A DNA stretch of 59,887 nucleotides from an uncultured Pseudomonadota bacterium (GTDB lineage Bacteria; Pseudomonadota; Alphaproteobacteria; RUG11792). Both the position numbers and the translations under genes were made by a program. Location: positions 1 to 59,887 of the forward strand of contig CADBOF010000012.1 of assembly GCA_902796345.1 (NCBI GenBank), written 5' to 3'. The notes below the pieces were generated by a model. That model searched no databases. It worked only from the letters and a program-made list of their open reading frames with translations, and was not told where the DNA came from. Positions 26,093 to 36,468 of the stretch are shown here, one piece after another. Position 1 is the first letter of the stretch, and each line of letters begins with the position of its first letter.

Positions 26093-26659
26093 TTAATTGT
26101 TTATAAAAAAGAAAACTTTTTTATCACCTGAGGGTGATAGTGTGTAATTTGGTTTCAGATCATTTAAAAGTGCGTTACTGTCAGTTTCAGCCAAGATAAT
26201 TAAATTTTTTTCTTTAAACATTTCTGTCATTTTGATAATTTGATTTTTTAAAACATCGGTTTTTTGGTATGGCGGGTCTAGTATTACTAAAACATTTCGA
26301 TCAAACTTAGAATATAATTTGTTAATCCTATACTTAGTAACATCAGCTCTTAATATTAAACATTTATTCTTTAAACAAAGGTTTACAACATTTTGTTGGA
26401 CTATATTATAAGCAAAATGGTTTTGTTCAAAAAAAACAGCAAACGGAGAACCCAAAGATAAAGCTTCTATACCAAGAGCTCCAGAACCAGCAAATGCATC
26501 AATTACAGCCCATTGCGAAAAATCCATATTAAAACGATGTATTAAACAATTAAACATTGCTTCTTTCACGGCGTCAGAGGTTGGTCGCGTCGTAGAAATA
26601 TTTGGCAATTCTATTACTCTGTGTTTTAGGTTTCCGAATATGACGCGTCCTTTATGCAT
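26093..26659 (-). CDS. rsmD: 16S rRNA (guanine-966-N2)-methyltransferase RsmD
   Basis: RsmD methylates G966 of 16S rRNA using S-adenosylmethionine. The SAM site is DAFAGSGALGIEAL (about residues 50-63) and the catalytic motif is LDPPYQ near residue 128; RPTSDAVKEAMFNCL near residue 25 is also typical. I start at the ATG at 26659 (188 residues), where the family begins (HKGRVIFGNLKHR); the frame is open to 26710. The start overlaps the der stop by eight bases, so it is co-transcribed with der, bamB and the YfgM-like gene. Confidence 0.92.
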   Translation of the reverse strand: MHKGRVIFGNLKHRVIELPNISTTRPTSDAVKEAMFNCLIHRFNMDFSQWAVIDAFAGSGALGIEALSLGSPFAVFFEQNHFAYNIVQQNVVNLCLKNKCLILRADVTKYRINKLYSKFDRNVLVILDPPYQKTDVLKNQIIKMTEMFKEKNLIILAETDSNALLNDLKPNYTLSPSGDKKVFFFINN

Positions 26660-28025
26660 GCTTCTTTTTGGAGTTTTGTGATTTAAAAACAAATCGTACA
26701 ACAATATCATTCAAATTAAAATGTTGTTTAAAGTGATTTTGAATAAAACGTTCTTTGTCGTCTCTCATTTCTTGTAATCTTGAAACAAAAATTAAAAACG
26801 TAGGCGGTGTCTCTCCTATCTGAGTTACATATTTCAACTTAAATTTCATTGATGCACTTTTCATGACATCTGTATCATTTATAATTTGTAACCACCTATT
26901 AAGCTTTGATGTGTTTATTTTAATTCTGTGACGTTCATATGTTTTGACGACCAAATCAATAAGTTTATTTAAATTATCTTTATTCACAGCTGATATAAAA
27001 ATAAACGGAACATCCTTATGTTGAGCCAAACTATGCTGGATATTATATACAAGGTCTTTTGGTTTTGAATTCTTTTTAAATTTAGTCTTGTCGTACTTGT
27101 TAAATGCAAGTATCAATGCTCGTCCATCATTTAAAACGTTTGATGCTAAAGTTAGATCTTGTTTTTCTAACACTCCATGTTCAACAGTTGTAGCATCTAT
27201 AAGCAACACAACAACATCAGCATGCCGATAAGAACGCAATGTACTTGTGACAGAGATCTTTTCTAACTTATCAGTTATTTTTGCTTTACGTCGTACTCCT
27301 GGCGTGTCTATCAATTTTAAGTTTGTACCATTATAGGTAAAGTCAAACGCAGAACTTTCGCGAGTTAACCCAGGAAAATCTGCAACAAGCTGTTTGTCTG
27401 TTCCTAACAATGCGTTTGTTAGAGTGGATTTACCAACATTGGGGCGACCTATAAAAGCTAATTTTATAAAATTCTTTTGACGCATTTCTTCAGTTGAAAT
27501 CAATTGTTCAGGAATATGTTTGTACACACAATCTAGCAACTCGTTAATGCCAATGTCATGTTCTGCTGATATCGCTATAGTATTTTTAAAACCAAGAGTC
27601 ACAGCATCAACATAAGCTTGTTCCTTAACTGTGCCTTCTGTTTTATTTACAGCCATTATTATATTTTTTCCTGATTTTCTTAAAATATCTGCTGTTTTAA
27701 AATCATTTGTGCTTAAACCAGCAATACCATCTGTGACAAATATAATTAAATCAGAATTTTCTATAACGGTCTTGATTTTTTCATTAATGGCGTTCATTAA
27801 TTCCGGCTTGTTATCACATTCGGCATAATCAAACATTCCCGGAGAATCGGTAAGCGTCACTATCTTATCAAATATGGTTATCGTTTTTTCTTTGGCATCT
27901 CTTGTGACTCCCTGGCGATTGTATGTAAGAGCATTTTTTGCACGCACAATTCTGTTGAACAATGTAGATTTGCCTACATTTGTTCTTCCCATCAAAGCTA
28001 TTTTAAAAAAACTATCCGATTGCAT
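26652..28025 (-). CDS. der: ribosome-assembly GTPase Der (EngA)
   Basis: Der has two tandem GTPase domains and a KH-like C-terminus and matures the 50S subunit. P-loops GRTNVGKST (near residue 14) and GRPNVGKST (near 200), DSPG and DTPG switches, and NKTE and NKYD base-recognition motifs are all present. The C-terminal KH-like part includes TPPTFLIFVSR. I start at the ATG at 28025, twelve bases after AAGGAG; an ATG four codons earlier touches that site and is unlikely. 457 residues is normal. The start overlaps the bamB end by 14 bases. Confidence 0.95.
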   Translation of the reverse strand: MQSDSFFKIALMGRTNVGKSTLFNRIVRAKNALTYNRQGVTRDAKEKTITIFDKIVTLTDSPGMFDYAECDNKPELMNAINEKIKTVIENSDLIIFVTDGIAGLSTNDFKTADILRKSGKNIIMAVNKTEGTVKEQAYVDAVTLGFKNTIAISAEHDIGINELLDCVYKHIPEQLISTEEMRQKNFIKLAFIGRPNVGKSTLTNALLGTDKQLVADFPGLTRESSAFDFTYNGTNLKLIDTPGVRRKAKITDKLEKISVTSTLRSYRHADVVVLLIDATTVEHGVLEKQDLTLASNVLNDGRALILAFNKYDKTKFKKNSKPKDLVYNIQHSLAQHKDVPFIFISAVNKDNLNKLIDLVVKTYERHRIKINTSKLNRWLQIINDTDVMKSASMKFKLKYVTQIGETPPTFLIFVSRLQEMRDDKERFIQNHFKQHFNLNDIVVRFVFKSQNSKKKHA

Positions 28026-29304
28026 ATATCCATCCATCTCCTTGAGCATACATTGTATCGCCAACTATTACAGGAGTGTCCATATACCAAACTTTGTCTA
28101 AATAAATTTGATCTAAGAATTTTCCAGTTGATGTGTCGTATTTGAATATATGCCCCAGTTCGCTGAAAATCCAAACTTGGTTATTTACTATCATAGGGCC
28201 GAACCATGTACATTTTTTAAACTTACGACCTTTTTGTATTAATTTTTGATAATCATTAATGTGCCATTTTATATTTCCATCCTTAAGAGATATACATAAT
28301 AAATCCATATCTGAAAGCAAAAATAACCAATCTTTATTTACTATAGCTGGTTGTGACATTGTCCCGATATCCTTAGACCATATACGAATTCCTGTTTGAG
28401 CATCAAATAATGACATGGTTGAAAAAGAATTTACGACAAACACTTTATCATCTATGACAATAGGTGACGCAGATATGTGTAACAATGAAGCGCTACCGCT
28501 CCGGACTATAGATTTTGGAACTAATACTTCGTACCAATTAACAGAACCATCTGCAAGTTTTAAGGACACCACATCACCATTCGAATACACACATATAATG
28601 TTTCCTTTATAAATTGCCGGAGTACCTAACATTGAAATGGACATTTGTTCCTTGTCCGTTGCATACGTCCATAAAATATTTCCTGTACTTGCTTCTAGAG
28701 CATATGTTCTGTTTGAAGCTGTTGTTACAATCAACTTTCCAGAAATGTAAACCGGGGTACTTTTTACAATATCATCTAAAGTCTTTTTCCAAAGTATTTT
28801 ACGTGATGAAATATCAAAAGCAATTACGTCTGAAGTATTTGAAGCTATATATATAATTGACTTATTATTGGTAATTCCGCCCGAAAATGTTCCAAACGGA
28901 ACTTGTTTTGCAACTTTCGACGCCCATAACCGCTTACCAGTATATCTATCAAGGCAATATAACTTTCCTCTACCGTTCATTGCGTATATGCAACTGTCTA
29001 CCACCAAAATATTGGATACAATTGGATCGTCTCCTACGTCTTTCCTCCATTTAATACTTGGCTTTTGTGATAGGTTATTATTTCTAGATAAATGATTAGC
29101 ATCGCCATAAATTTTAGTTAATTCATTTGTATTTGACTGATTTGGTAGAATAACGGGAGTATTTTTTAAGCCATTTGCTACATCAAATTCCGTATAAGTA
29201 ATTCCATCTATATTTTCACGTTCGCCTTCTAACAGTATTTTTTTGCTACATCCACCTAAAATAAACAGAAAACATAAACATATTTTTAATAATTTTTTAC
29301 TCAT
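28012..29304 (-). CDS. bamB: outer membrane assembly lipoprotein BamB
   Basis: BamB is the beta-propeller lipoprotein of the BAM complex. The signal peptide ends in L-G-G-Cys19, a standard lipobox. From about residue 85 there are repeated PQQ-like blades, each with a (Y/L)ALD-x-x-(T/S)G-x-(I/R)-x-W type turn: YCLDRYTGKRLW, YALEASTGNILW, SLFDAQTGIRIW. 430 residues is slightly long. The gene order YfgM-like, bamB, der is widely conserved in proteobacteria and supports the assignment. It works with the BamA of this window. Confidence 0.93.
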   Translation of the reverse strand: MSKKLLKICLCFLFILGGCSKKILLEGERENIDGITYTEFDVANGLKNTPVILPNQSNTNELTKIYGDANHLSRNNNLSQKPSIKWRKDVGDDPIVSNILVVDSCIYAMNGRGKLYCLDRYTGKRLWASKVAKQVPFGTFSGGITNNKSIIYIASNTSDVIAFDISSRKILWKKTLDDIVKSTPVYISGKLIVTTASNRTYALEASTGNILWTYATDKEQMSISMLGTPAIYKGNIICVYSNGDVVSLKLADGSVNWYEVLVPKSIVRSGSASLLHISASPIVIDDKVFVVNSFSTMSLFDAQTGIRIWSKDIGTMSQPAIVNKDWLFLLSDMDLLCISLKDGNIKWHINDYQKLIQKGRKFKKCTWFGPMIVNNQVWIFSELGHIFKYDTSTGKFLDQIYLDKVWYMDTPVIVGDTMYAQGDGWIYAIG

Positions 29305-29317
29305 TAATTGGCTCCAG

Positions 29318-30046
29318 TTACGCTAAGTTTTGCTGATTAATATATTGAAGAATTTCTCTAGTACGTTCCAACATGCCATCAGGTATACCTTCAGTTTTTG
29401 CCAAATTGGAAAATGTTTGATGGGCACTTTTGAAGTTTTTTTGTTTTATGTAACAATATCCAAGCGTCTCAAGAGCTAAAAAATTCCATTTTTTTCCAAC
29501 AAAATTTGTTGAAAGCTCTTTTATAAATTCAGGTAATTTTTTCTCTATTTCATTATCGCTGAGCAAATCAAAAGATGCGTTGATGCTATATATGTAAGCT
29601 AGATCTCGTAAAATCTGCGGAGCCTTGTTGTTTTTATATATTGAAATGTATTGTTCAATGGCTTTTTTGTCATTTTTTTCATGCAACATTGCGGCATATT
29701 CAAGTTTTGACAATGTTGAATAAGTGTTTTTATCGTTTTTTCCAATTTCACGAAAATTGGCAAGTGCTTCATCAACATTACCCGCACTTAGTTTATTTTG
29801 AGCAAGAGTAAACTGTGCCGATATTGCTTCATTTTCGGCAAGAACACGTTTTTGCCAAAACGAACGACCAAATACCCCCAAAAGGCCAACAACAACAATT
29901 GTAGATAGCAATTTTCCATATTTATTCCAAAGTTTTTGATAATTTTCCTTTCTTATTTCTTCTTCTATACTATCAATAAAACTATCATAAACCGGTTTCG
30001 TTTCTTTATCTTGTCCACGATTAAAGTTATCATTATAACTTGACAT
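29318..30046 (-). CDS. YfgM-like membrane-anchored TPR protein
   Basis: 242 residues: a charged cytoplasmic N-terminus (EEEIRKENYQKLWNKYGKL), one membrane helix (about 47-62), then a periplasmic helical-repeat domain with TPR-like pairs (AQNKLSAGNVDEALANF, ALETLGYCYIKQKNFKSAHQTF). YfgM in enterobacteria is an ancillary subunit near the SecYEG translocon working with periplasmic chaperones. The place directly before bamB is typical. The start has only a weak AAAAG site. First gene of the four-gene unit ending in rsmD. Confidence 0.83.
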   Translation of the reverse strand: MSSYNDNFNRGQDKETKPVYDSFIDSIEEEIRKENYQKLWNKYGKLLSTIVVVGLLGVFGRSFWQKRVLAENEAISAQFTLAQNKLSAGNVDEALANFREIGKNDKNTYSTLSKLEYAAMLHEKNDKKAIEQYISIYKNNKAPQILRDLAYIYSINASFDLLSDNEIEKKLPEFIKELSTNFVGKKWNFLALETLGYCYIKQKNFKSAHQTFSNLAKTEGIPDGMLERTREILQYINQQNLA

Positions 30047-30344
30047 ACTTTTAACGTTTTAATTTTTCACACGTATAGAATACACCAACATTTCTAACAC
30101 ACAGAAAAATACCGTGTGGTAATTATGAAACATTCAATTACATGTACAAAAAATATCTTTATTGTTTTGAATGTCTGGTGCTACTTTGATTTAACAAAGT
30201 ATTAATATTTAAAATATTTTGTCGATATAACGAACAAAACGTTTAACACAAAATTTACTTTTGTATTAATCGCTTTTATTTGTTAAACATCGTGTAGGGT
30301 AAATTCTGTCTTGCGGAATTTAATAAATATTTAACGGAATTCAA

Positions 30345-33300
30345 ATGAAAAACCGATTAATTTTGTTTAGTAGCGTTATGTACAGCGCGCTGTTATCAAC
30401 GATTGATACATCAAGTGCTATGAGAACGATAATAAATAACGCCAATCTTATAATTAAAACTGAACGCGATGAGACAATTATAAACAACAGACATTGTAAA
30501 ATAACGACAGGAAAAATTAATGCATCCATTACCAACAAAAATGCGGAAGCTATTTTAGAAATATTGGGAGAAAACGCACATGCAGAAATAATTAACAATG
30601 AGTCAGGAACTGTTGAACAAAGCACAGGAACTGTAAATGAAGTAACAAATAATGACATCTATAATCAAACCGGAGGTACCGTTAATCAAGTTACAAATAC
30701 AGGTGAATACAATATTAATAATACAAACATAATAGATAAAATAATAAACAATAACGATAATGCCGTCTTTAATATTAAGGGCGAAGAAACATGTATCCCT
30801 CAAATAACAAACGAAGCAGGAACAGTAAATCATATTGAAGGTGCGGTTACCAATGTTAATAACTGCGCTAAAGACGATGATCCTCAACCGGCATATAACC
30901 AAAGCGGAGGAACTATAGAGGAAATAAAAAATGATGGTGATTATATATATAAAGGAGGAGCTGTAAATAAATTTACTCAGGCAGGGAGTAAAGCTTCATT
31001 TGCTGTTGTTGATAACGCTGAATTTGAACTAAAAGGTGATAACGTTATCGCAAATGGTGCAATCGTTTTGGGAACTTCAGGGGAAGGCGCAACTAAAGGT
31101 GCACTAACTATAAATAACGGAGCCGAAAACAAAGCAAAAATAATAACTAACGCTAATTCCACTTTAACAGTAAACGAAGGTTCTGCATTAACAGCTTTGG
31201 TTGGAACAAATGTTATGACTGGCTCAACAATTGAAACATATGGGACGACACGTTTCGAAGGAATTGATAACGATACCGAAAACGTTGTTACATTAGCAGG
31301 AACTGTTGAGGTATCTGATGGTGGAACAGCTAACATTATTAGTGTCAACGAAGCTGATGGGCTTGGCGAAGACGACAAGACGCACGCGACATTAATACAA
31401 ACTGGCGGAACATCAAATATAAATGCATTTGTGACACTTGGTGAAAATACAAATGTAACTGGAGGAACTGTTAATGCCAAAGGTGATATAGAATTACACG
31501 GAAATATGACGACAGGCGACAATAACGCAACATTTAATCTTACAGGTCATGATTCAATTTTGCACATAAAAGGAGGTACAACAGAACTTAATGGTGGAAA
31601 TAACTTAGATAAAGTAAATTGGGAAGGCAATGTATTCCTTGATGGTGGAAAATTAATTCTCAAAAACATAGTTGATGATAGTGCAATAAACACAACAAAG
31701 GTAAATAAAACTGGTTATTTAACTGCACAAAGCGGTGAATTATTTATACAAGGCGATACCGTACTTTTAAATGGTGGTGACATAATACGTGACAGTGTCG
31801 ATCTAACAATTGAAGGAAACGTTGAAGTTCAAGAAAACGGAACAATGTATGTTTCTGGAGACGACGATATTAACGGCAAAATGTCAGTCAATGGCGGAAA
31901 TTTACATTTAGAAGATATTACAACGGATGAAAATAAATACGTAGAAGCAAATGCAGGAATTTTAAAAGTAAGAGAAGGCAGTACGTTAACGTTGAATAAC
32001 GATAACGATCAAATCAGTTACAATGTGGACTTAAATCTTGCTGGAAATTTAATAATCGATAATAATAACAAAACTGGAGTGACACTTAACAACATAGGAA
32101 CAGACTCTGGTGATAATTGGGATGCAAGTATTGAGCTTAAAAAAGGAATTCTAACATTAGAAAATGTATTAAAATCGACAAATAACGTTTCAAAATATAA
32201 CCAATCAGGTGGAGAATTGCGACTGTTTCAAACATCTTTAACACTCAACGCTGGAGCCAAACTAAACGGCGGAACTATCAACTTTGGGCTTACTCCTCAG
32301 GAAGATGATCCTAACGAAGGAGGTGGTGGAGGTACCATTACTTTCGATGATGGTGGCAATGGTCTCCTTCACTCATCTCCGGTGATGTTACACGCCCCCA
32401 TAAGACGAATTAAAGATATTGAAGCTAAAAAACTGAAAGCTGAAAACACCGGAATGCTAAGAGCAGATCCAAACCCTATAAGACTTCGTGCAGATCAAAA
32501 TTCAAGTGATGTGACAATAAGTAACGGTGAAGATAACAACGCAAAAGTTTTTGCTATTCCAAATAATCTTGAGTTCACAACAGAATCTACAATAAATATA
32601 TGCGGTACAAAAGCAGAAACTGGAAAACCTACAACCTTTACGTTCAATGAAGGTTCTCATATGGACGTAGGAACAATTTCTGTTGGAGATGATAATGGTA
32701 ATGGAAACATTGTTTATACTGCAGACAATGTAATTATTAACAAGGATGTAGCAATTGCAATAAAAAATAATACAGAATTTAATGTTGATGGTGCAACAAC
32801 ACGAATTACATTTAATACAGATAATCCAAAAGCACAATTTGACGGGACAATAAATCAATCAGATGGTACTGTTGCAATACTTGGCACTGGTGAAAAAAAT
32901 GGAACGTTAAAATCAACTGGAGGTGTATTAGAAATAGGTAACGGAATAACAGAAACTTCTGTAACACTTAACAACAGTGACGATAAAATATCCGGTAATT
33001 GTTATGTACAAGTTGCACCAAACACAACATTTGATTTTTCAGAAAACAAAGTTGAAACAGTGGTTGGAAACAAAGGCACAATAAACGTAACCGACGGAAA
33101 TATATCAGCTCCAATTAAAAGTGAAAGTGGTGTTGACGAATTGACTGGCACAACTAATATTTATGGAAATACAATAAATGTAGCTACAATAAGTCAAGAG
33201 ACAATAAATATTAAAGATGAGGCTCAATTTAGCACAACAGCTGATATAAAAACTAAAACATTAAATTTTGGAACAAATAGTTCTATCGATATTAAAAATT

Positions 33301-35255
33301 CAAGTATAATATCGAACACGATGACTAACGTTAACACAAATGAATACAAACTTGATAACGCAAATTTATTTTTGAAAGAGCAGTCGTCTGATATTAACGG
33401 AGAAATTATTACTTCAGGAGATAAAGTAATTTTATATATAAATGATATGAAGTTCAACGACTGCGTTAATGTAACGCCCGGATGTAACACGTATCTTGTC
33501 AGTGGGCAAATAGGAGCCGTAACAATTCCATGGGGTGCAAGGCTTACCGCAGCAAGTTCAGGAAGCGCTGCGACAAAAGATGATGTGGCAAATGCTGGTG
33601 CCGACACTAACAAATCAGGAAAACTAATCGTTGAAAAAGACGACCAAGTTGATGGAGACTTAGTACTTAATGATGCCGAAATTGAAATACAGAATAAAAC
33701 AATTGTATTTCATGAAAAACCAACACTTGAGGCTTATCTGAGTGGGCAACATAGTCCATCAGCTGAAGTGCCTGGACCATATTTCCAGAGAACAGGAAAT
33801 GGTAAATTAATTTTAAATAATTCAAATATAACAATTCCAAGCATTGATCTTTTACAAACAATGGAAAATATTGTTTTCATAGGATCGTCAAGTTTAAATG
33901 TAGGGGCTGGGACTATCAATAATTTTAAATTTACTAACACATTCAACACGTTAGATGACGAATATGGAAATTATGAAATCAAAGATAGTGCGACATTTGG
34001 CTCAGACACATCAAATAAAGTTGATTTCAATATTGATATGTATGCACGAAGCAACGAAGATAAAAAATATGATTCCTTTGGAAGCGGTACAGCAAAATTA
34101 ATTGCTGGTAATGGCACCGACGCAGTTATAAACATTTCGAACTGGACACTACACGACACAATATTCGGAAATGACGCGCCTATTGACGAACATATTTCAA
34201 TGCAGATATTTAAATTTGGAAGTATACAAGAAGGACATAAATTTACTTTTACTGCATCAGATAAAGAAGTTCTAACGCCAATTGGTTATTACAAACTTAA
34301 CTCAAAAGGAGACGGTCTGTATAGTTTTGACTTAACTCGGTATAATCCTGGCGTCTTTAGAGGGCAAATTGTAACTACAGCACAACTTCAGAACCAATTG
34401 ACCATTAATAACACGGTTTTTGACCATATTATGAGTAATGACAATAATTGCGATTGTTATCCTGAAAATAAAAACGTAACTAAAAATCGTTATGTATGGG
34501 CAAAGTTATATGGTGGGAAAGAGGAACTACATTTAAACCAAAATTTTGATGTTAATAGCAAAGCATATGGCTTAATCTTTGGTTTTGATTTCAATCCAGT
34601 TTTGAAGAATGATTTGACTCTTATTCCATCCATTTTTATGGCATACAACCATGCAAAACAAAAATATAACGATAATTATAGTTCACACCAAGAAGGAGGT
34701 CAATTCGGTTTTTCATCAATGCTATCAAGTGGACAGATGAAATTCGGAGCAATTGTATACGGAGGATATTACACGAACAAAATGGCAATGCCAGATAATA
34801 TAACCGATAAAGCAAATAATTGGTTTGGCGGAGCTTCTTTTAGAGGTGTATATGATATATGCGTTTCACAAAATGTAACTATACAACCTAACATTTCGGT
34901 CAATTGTAACAGCTTCGGAGCTACAGATTGGAAAACTGATTTTGGAAGTATGGGTATGAAACTAAATACACTTGAAGGTATAAGCATTACCCCTGGTGTA
35001 AACGTAATTCTACAAACATCGATGCTTAATTTAAGTTGCTCCGTTCAGTATGTACACGCTTTTGATAAAGGCGTAAGTGGCAAAGCTGGGAACGTTAAGT
35101 TACCAGAACTTAAATTGAAAAAGGGACATATGCAATACAGTGTAGGAATACAAGGCAATTTTTCAAAAAATTTCTCTGGCAATTTACTTGCAACAATGAA
35201 CAGTCTCGGAAAATCAGGTTTTGGCGTTCAAGCAGGAATTAGTTATAAATTTTAA
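30345..35255 (+). CDS. large autotransporter adhesin-like protein
   Basis: A type V secreted protein of 1636 residues. A signal peptide (about 1-26) precedes a long Asn/Thr/Gly-rich passenger with beta-helix repeats; two early repeats share N-Q-(T/S)-GGT and the ending (V/I)xN. At about residues 656-720 the pattern breaks into a Gly-rich and Arg/Lys-rich segment with LRAD twice, which could be a hinge or processing site. The final 250 residues (from about 1384, VWAKLYGG) form the autotransporter barrel and end in phenylalanine. BamA and TamB, both encoded here, are the expected assembly factors. It stands alone between two minus-strand units and ends at a clear terminator. Passenger function unknown; adhesion to or interaction with the host is an inference. 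Confidence 0.88.
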   Translation: MKNRLILFSSVMYSALLSTIDTSSAMRTIINNANLIIKTERDETIINNRHCKITTGKINASITNKNAEAILEILGENAHAEIINNESGTVEQSTGTVNEVTNNDIYNQTGGTVNQVTNTGEYNINNTNIIDKIINNNDNAVFNIKGEETCIPQITNEAGTVNHIEGAVTNVNNCAKDDDPQPAYNQSGGTIEEIKNDGDYIYKGGAVNKFTQAGSKASFAVVDNAEFELKGDNVIANGAIVLGTSGEGATKGALTINNGAENKAKIITNANSTLTVNEGSALTALVGTNVMTGSTIETYGTTRFEGIDNDTENVVTLAGTVEVSDGGTANIISVNEADGLGEDDKTHATLIQTGGTSNINAFVTLGENTNVTGGTVNAKGDIELHGNMTTGDNNATFNLTGHDSILHIKGGTTELNGGNNLDKVNWEGNVFLDGGKLILKNIVDDSAINTTKVNKTGYLTAQSGELFIQGDTVLLNGGDIIRDSVDLTIEGNVEVQENGTMYVSGDDDINGKMSVNGGNLHLEDITTDENKYVEANAGILKVREGSTLTLNNDNDQISYNVDLNLAGNLIIDNNNKTGVTLNNIGTDSGDNWDASIELKKGILTLENVLKSTNNVSKYNQSGGELRLFQTSLTLNAGAKLNGGTINFGLTPQEDDPNEGGGGGTITFDDGGNGLLHSSPVMLHAPIRRIKDIEAKKLKAENTGMLRADPNPIRLRADQNSSDVTISNGEDNNAKVFAIPNNLEFTTESTINICGTKAETGKPTTFTFNEGSHMDVGTISVGDDNGNGNIVYTADNVIINKDVAIAIKNNTEFNVDGATTRITFNTDNPKAQFDGTINQSDGTVAILGTGEKNGTLKSTGGVLEIGNGITETSVTLNNSDDKISGNCYVQVAPNTTFDFSENKVETVVGNKGTINVTDGNISAPIKSESGVDELTGTTNIYGNTINVATISQETINIKDEAQFSTTADIKTKTLNFGTNSSIDIKNSSIISNTMTNVNTNEYKLDNANLFLKEQSSDINGEIITSGDKVILYINDMKFNDCVNVTPGCNTYLVSGQIGAVTIPWGARLTAASSGSAATKDDVANAGADTNKSGKLIVEKDDQVDGDLVLNDAEIEIQNKTIVFHEKPTLEAYLSGQHSPSAEVPGPYFQRTGNGKLILNNSNITIPSIDLLQTMENIVFIGSSSLNVGAGTINNFKFTNTFNTLDDEYGNYEIKDSATFGSDTSNKVDFNIDMYARSNEDKKYDSFGSGTAKLIAGNGTDAVINISNWTLHDTIFGNDAPIDEHISMQIFKFGSIQEGHKFTFTASDKEVLTPIGYYKLNSKGDGLYSFDLTRYNPGVFRGQIVTTAQLQNQLTINNTVFDHIMSNDNNCDCYPENKNVTKNRYVWAKLYGGKEELHLNQNFDVNSKAYGLIFGFDFNPVLKNDLTLIPSIFMAYNHAKQKYNDNYSSHQEGGQFGFSSMLSSGQMKFGAIVYGGYYTNKMAMPDNITDKANNWFGGASFRGVYDICVSQNVTIQPNISVNCNSFGATDWKTDFGSMGMKLNTLEGISITPGVNVILQTSMLNLSCSVQYVHAFDKGVSGKAGNVKLPELKLKKGHMQYSVGIQGNFSKNFSGNLLATMNSLGKSGFGVQAGISYKF

Positions 35256-35289
35256 GCAATATTTCAAAGACGTTAGAAAAATCTATATA

Positions 35290-35325
35290 ATGGCAGAGGT
35301 TGTTGCTCCTCCGCCATTTTTATTT
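35290..35325 (+). terminator. Rho-independent terminator of the autotransporter gene
   Basis: ATGGCAGAGG (35290-35299) pairs with CCTCCGCCAT (35308-35317) with one mismatch over an eight-base loop, followed by TTTTATTT. It lies 34 bases after the stop and may also limit read-through from ftsW on the other strand. Confidence 0.8.
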
Positions 35326-35344
35326 ATAAATAACAACAAGCTTT

Positions 35345-36463
35345 TTATAGTTTATCTGTTTTAAGAGCGCTGTTTTTTGTGAGAGCTAACATAAAGCCGA
35401 TACATATCGCAGATGAAAGCATAGAACTACAACCGTAACTTATAAATTGTAAAGTCATTCCTTTTGTAGGAATTAAATGCAAAGCGCTACATATATTAAT
35501 TGACGTTTGTATGAATATTTGAATAGATAGTCCAAATACCGCAGAAAAGCAAAACATATTTGATGCAGATAACGCCTTCAATATCGAGCGGATAACTAAC
35601 ACAGCAAACAACAATATAACAGCGACACATGCGAAAAAACCAAATTCTTCACCTATTACTGAAAAAACAAAGTCTGAGTGACAATCAGGAATTGTCATTT
35701 TTACAGTTCCTTCGCCCGGTCCTGTACCAAATAAACCACCATTTTTGAAAGCATGTAAAGAACGTTCAATTTGATATAAATCATTATCTTCGGTATTTGG
35801 AAAAATGAACCTATTTATACGATCGGCAAAGTGAGGTAAGGCAAAGTATAAACCAGCAAGTGATGTAATACCAACAACCATTGCAGAAACGATCATTGTA
35901 ATTGACAACCCAGATATGAACAACTGAGCAAACCAAGTTGACAGTAAAATAACAGTCATGCCTATGTCGGGTTGTTTTAGTAACAGAGGAATTACAATAA
36001 TTATGCTTATAACAGAGTAAAGTATTCCCTTAAATCTAGGTTCTTTATACTGTATCGAAAGCAACCAGGCAGTTGTTATACTCAAAATCGGCTTTAAAAA
36101 TTCTGATGGCTGAAGTGAAAAACCAAATACATCAAGCCATCGTTTTGCTCCTTTAATTTCAGAACCAAATAGCAATGTACACAAAATTAGAAAAACACAA
36201 CCGAAGTATCCGACAATTGACAATACGCGTATATATTTGGGACTTAATACAGATAGGAAAACGATAATCGCTAAAACGACAGGCAGTATTGTAATATGTT
36301 GTTTTACAAAGTAAAATGGTTGTAGTCCTAGTTTTATTGCAATAGCGGGCGTTGACGCAATACTTACCCAAATTCCTGCGCTTATAATCAATAAGACCGT
36401 CCCAAGAAGAGGCTGATCAATTGATATTAACCATCTCCTAATTGCGCTAGTACCTTTACCCAT
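35345..36463 (-). CDS. ftsW: FtsW, septal peptidoglycan polymerase (SEDS family)
   Basis: FtsW polymerises septal glycan from lipid II together with FtsI. 372 residues with about ten membrane helices. Family blocks are GAKRWLDVFGFSLQPSEFLKP, the GTGPGEGTVK loop and PDCHSDFVFSVIGEEFG, which contains the acidic residue of the SEDS active site. The GEGTVK type of loop fits FtsW better than RodA, and the place after murD agrees. It starts five bases after the murD stop with no ribosome-binding site of its own, so it is probably translated by coupling. murG and murC do not follow. Confidence 0.92.
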   Translation of the reverse strand: MGKGTSAIRRWLISIDQPLLGTVLLIISAGIWVSIASTPAIAIKLGLQPFYFVKQHITILPVVLAIIVFLSVLSPKYIRVLSIVGYFGCVFLILCTLLFGSEIKGAKRWLDVFGFSLQPSEFLKPILSITTAWLLSIQYKEPRFKGILYSVISIIIVIPLLLKQPDIGMTVILLSTWFAQLFISGLSITMIVSAMVVGITSLAGLYFALPHFADRINRFIFPNTEDNDLYQIERSLHAFKNGGLFGTGPGEGTVKMTIPDCHSDFVFSVIGEEFGFFACVAVILLFAVLVIRSILKALSASNMFCFSAVFGLSIQIFIQTSINICSALHLIPTKGMTLQFISYGCSSMLSSAICIGFMLALTKNSALKTDKL

Positions 36464-36468
36464 AAAAA

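Noticed and set aside
30977-31522. 181-codon frame antisense to the autotransporter
   Set aside because: Val/Pro/Ser-rich shadow of the Asn/Thr/Gly-rich repeats; no start signal.
30600-34200. CRISPR-like or tandem DNA repeats in the autotransporter gene
   Set aside because: The repetition is at protein level and degenerate; there are no identical repeats with regular spacers.
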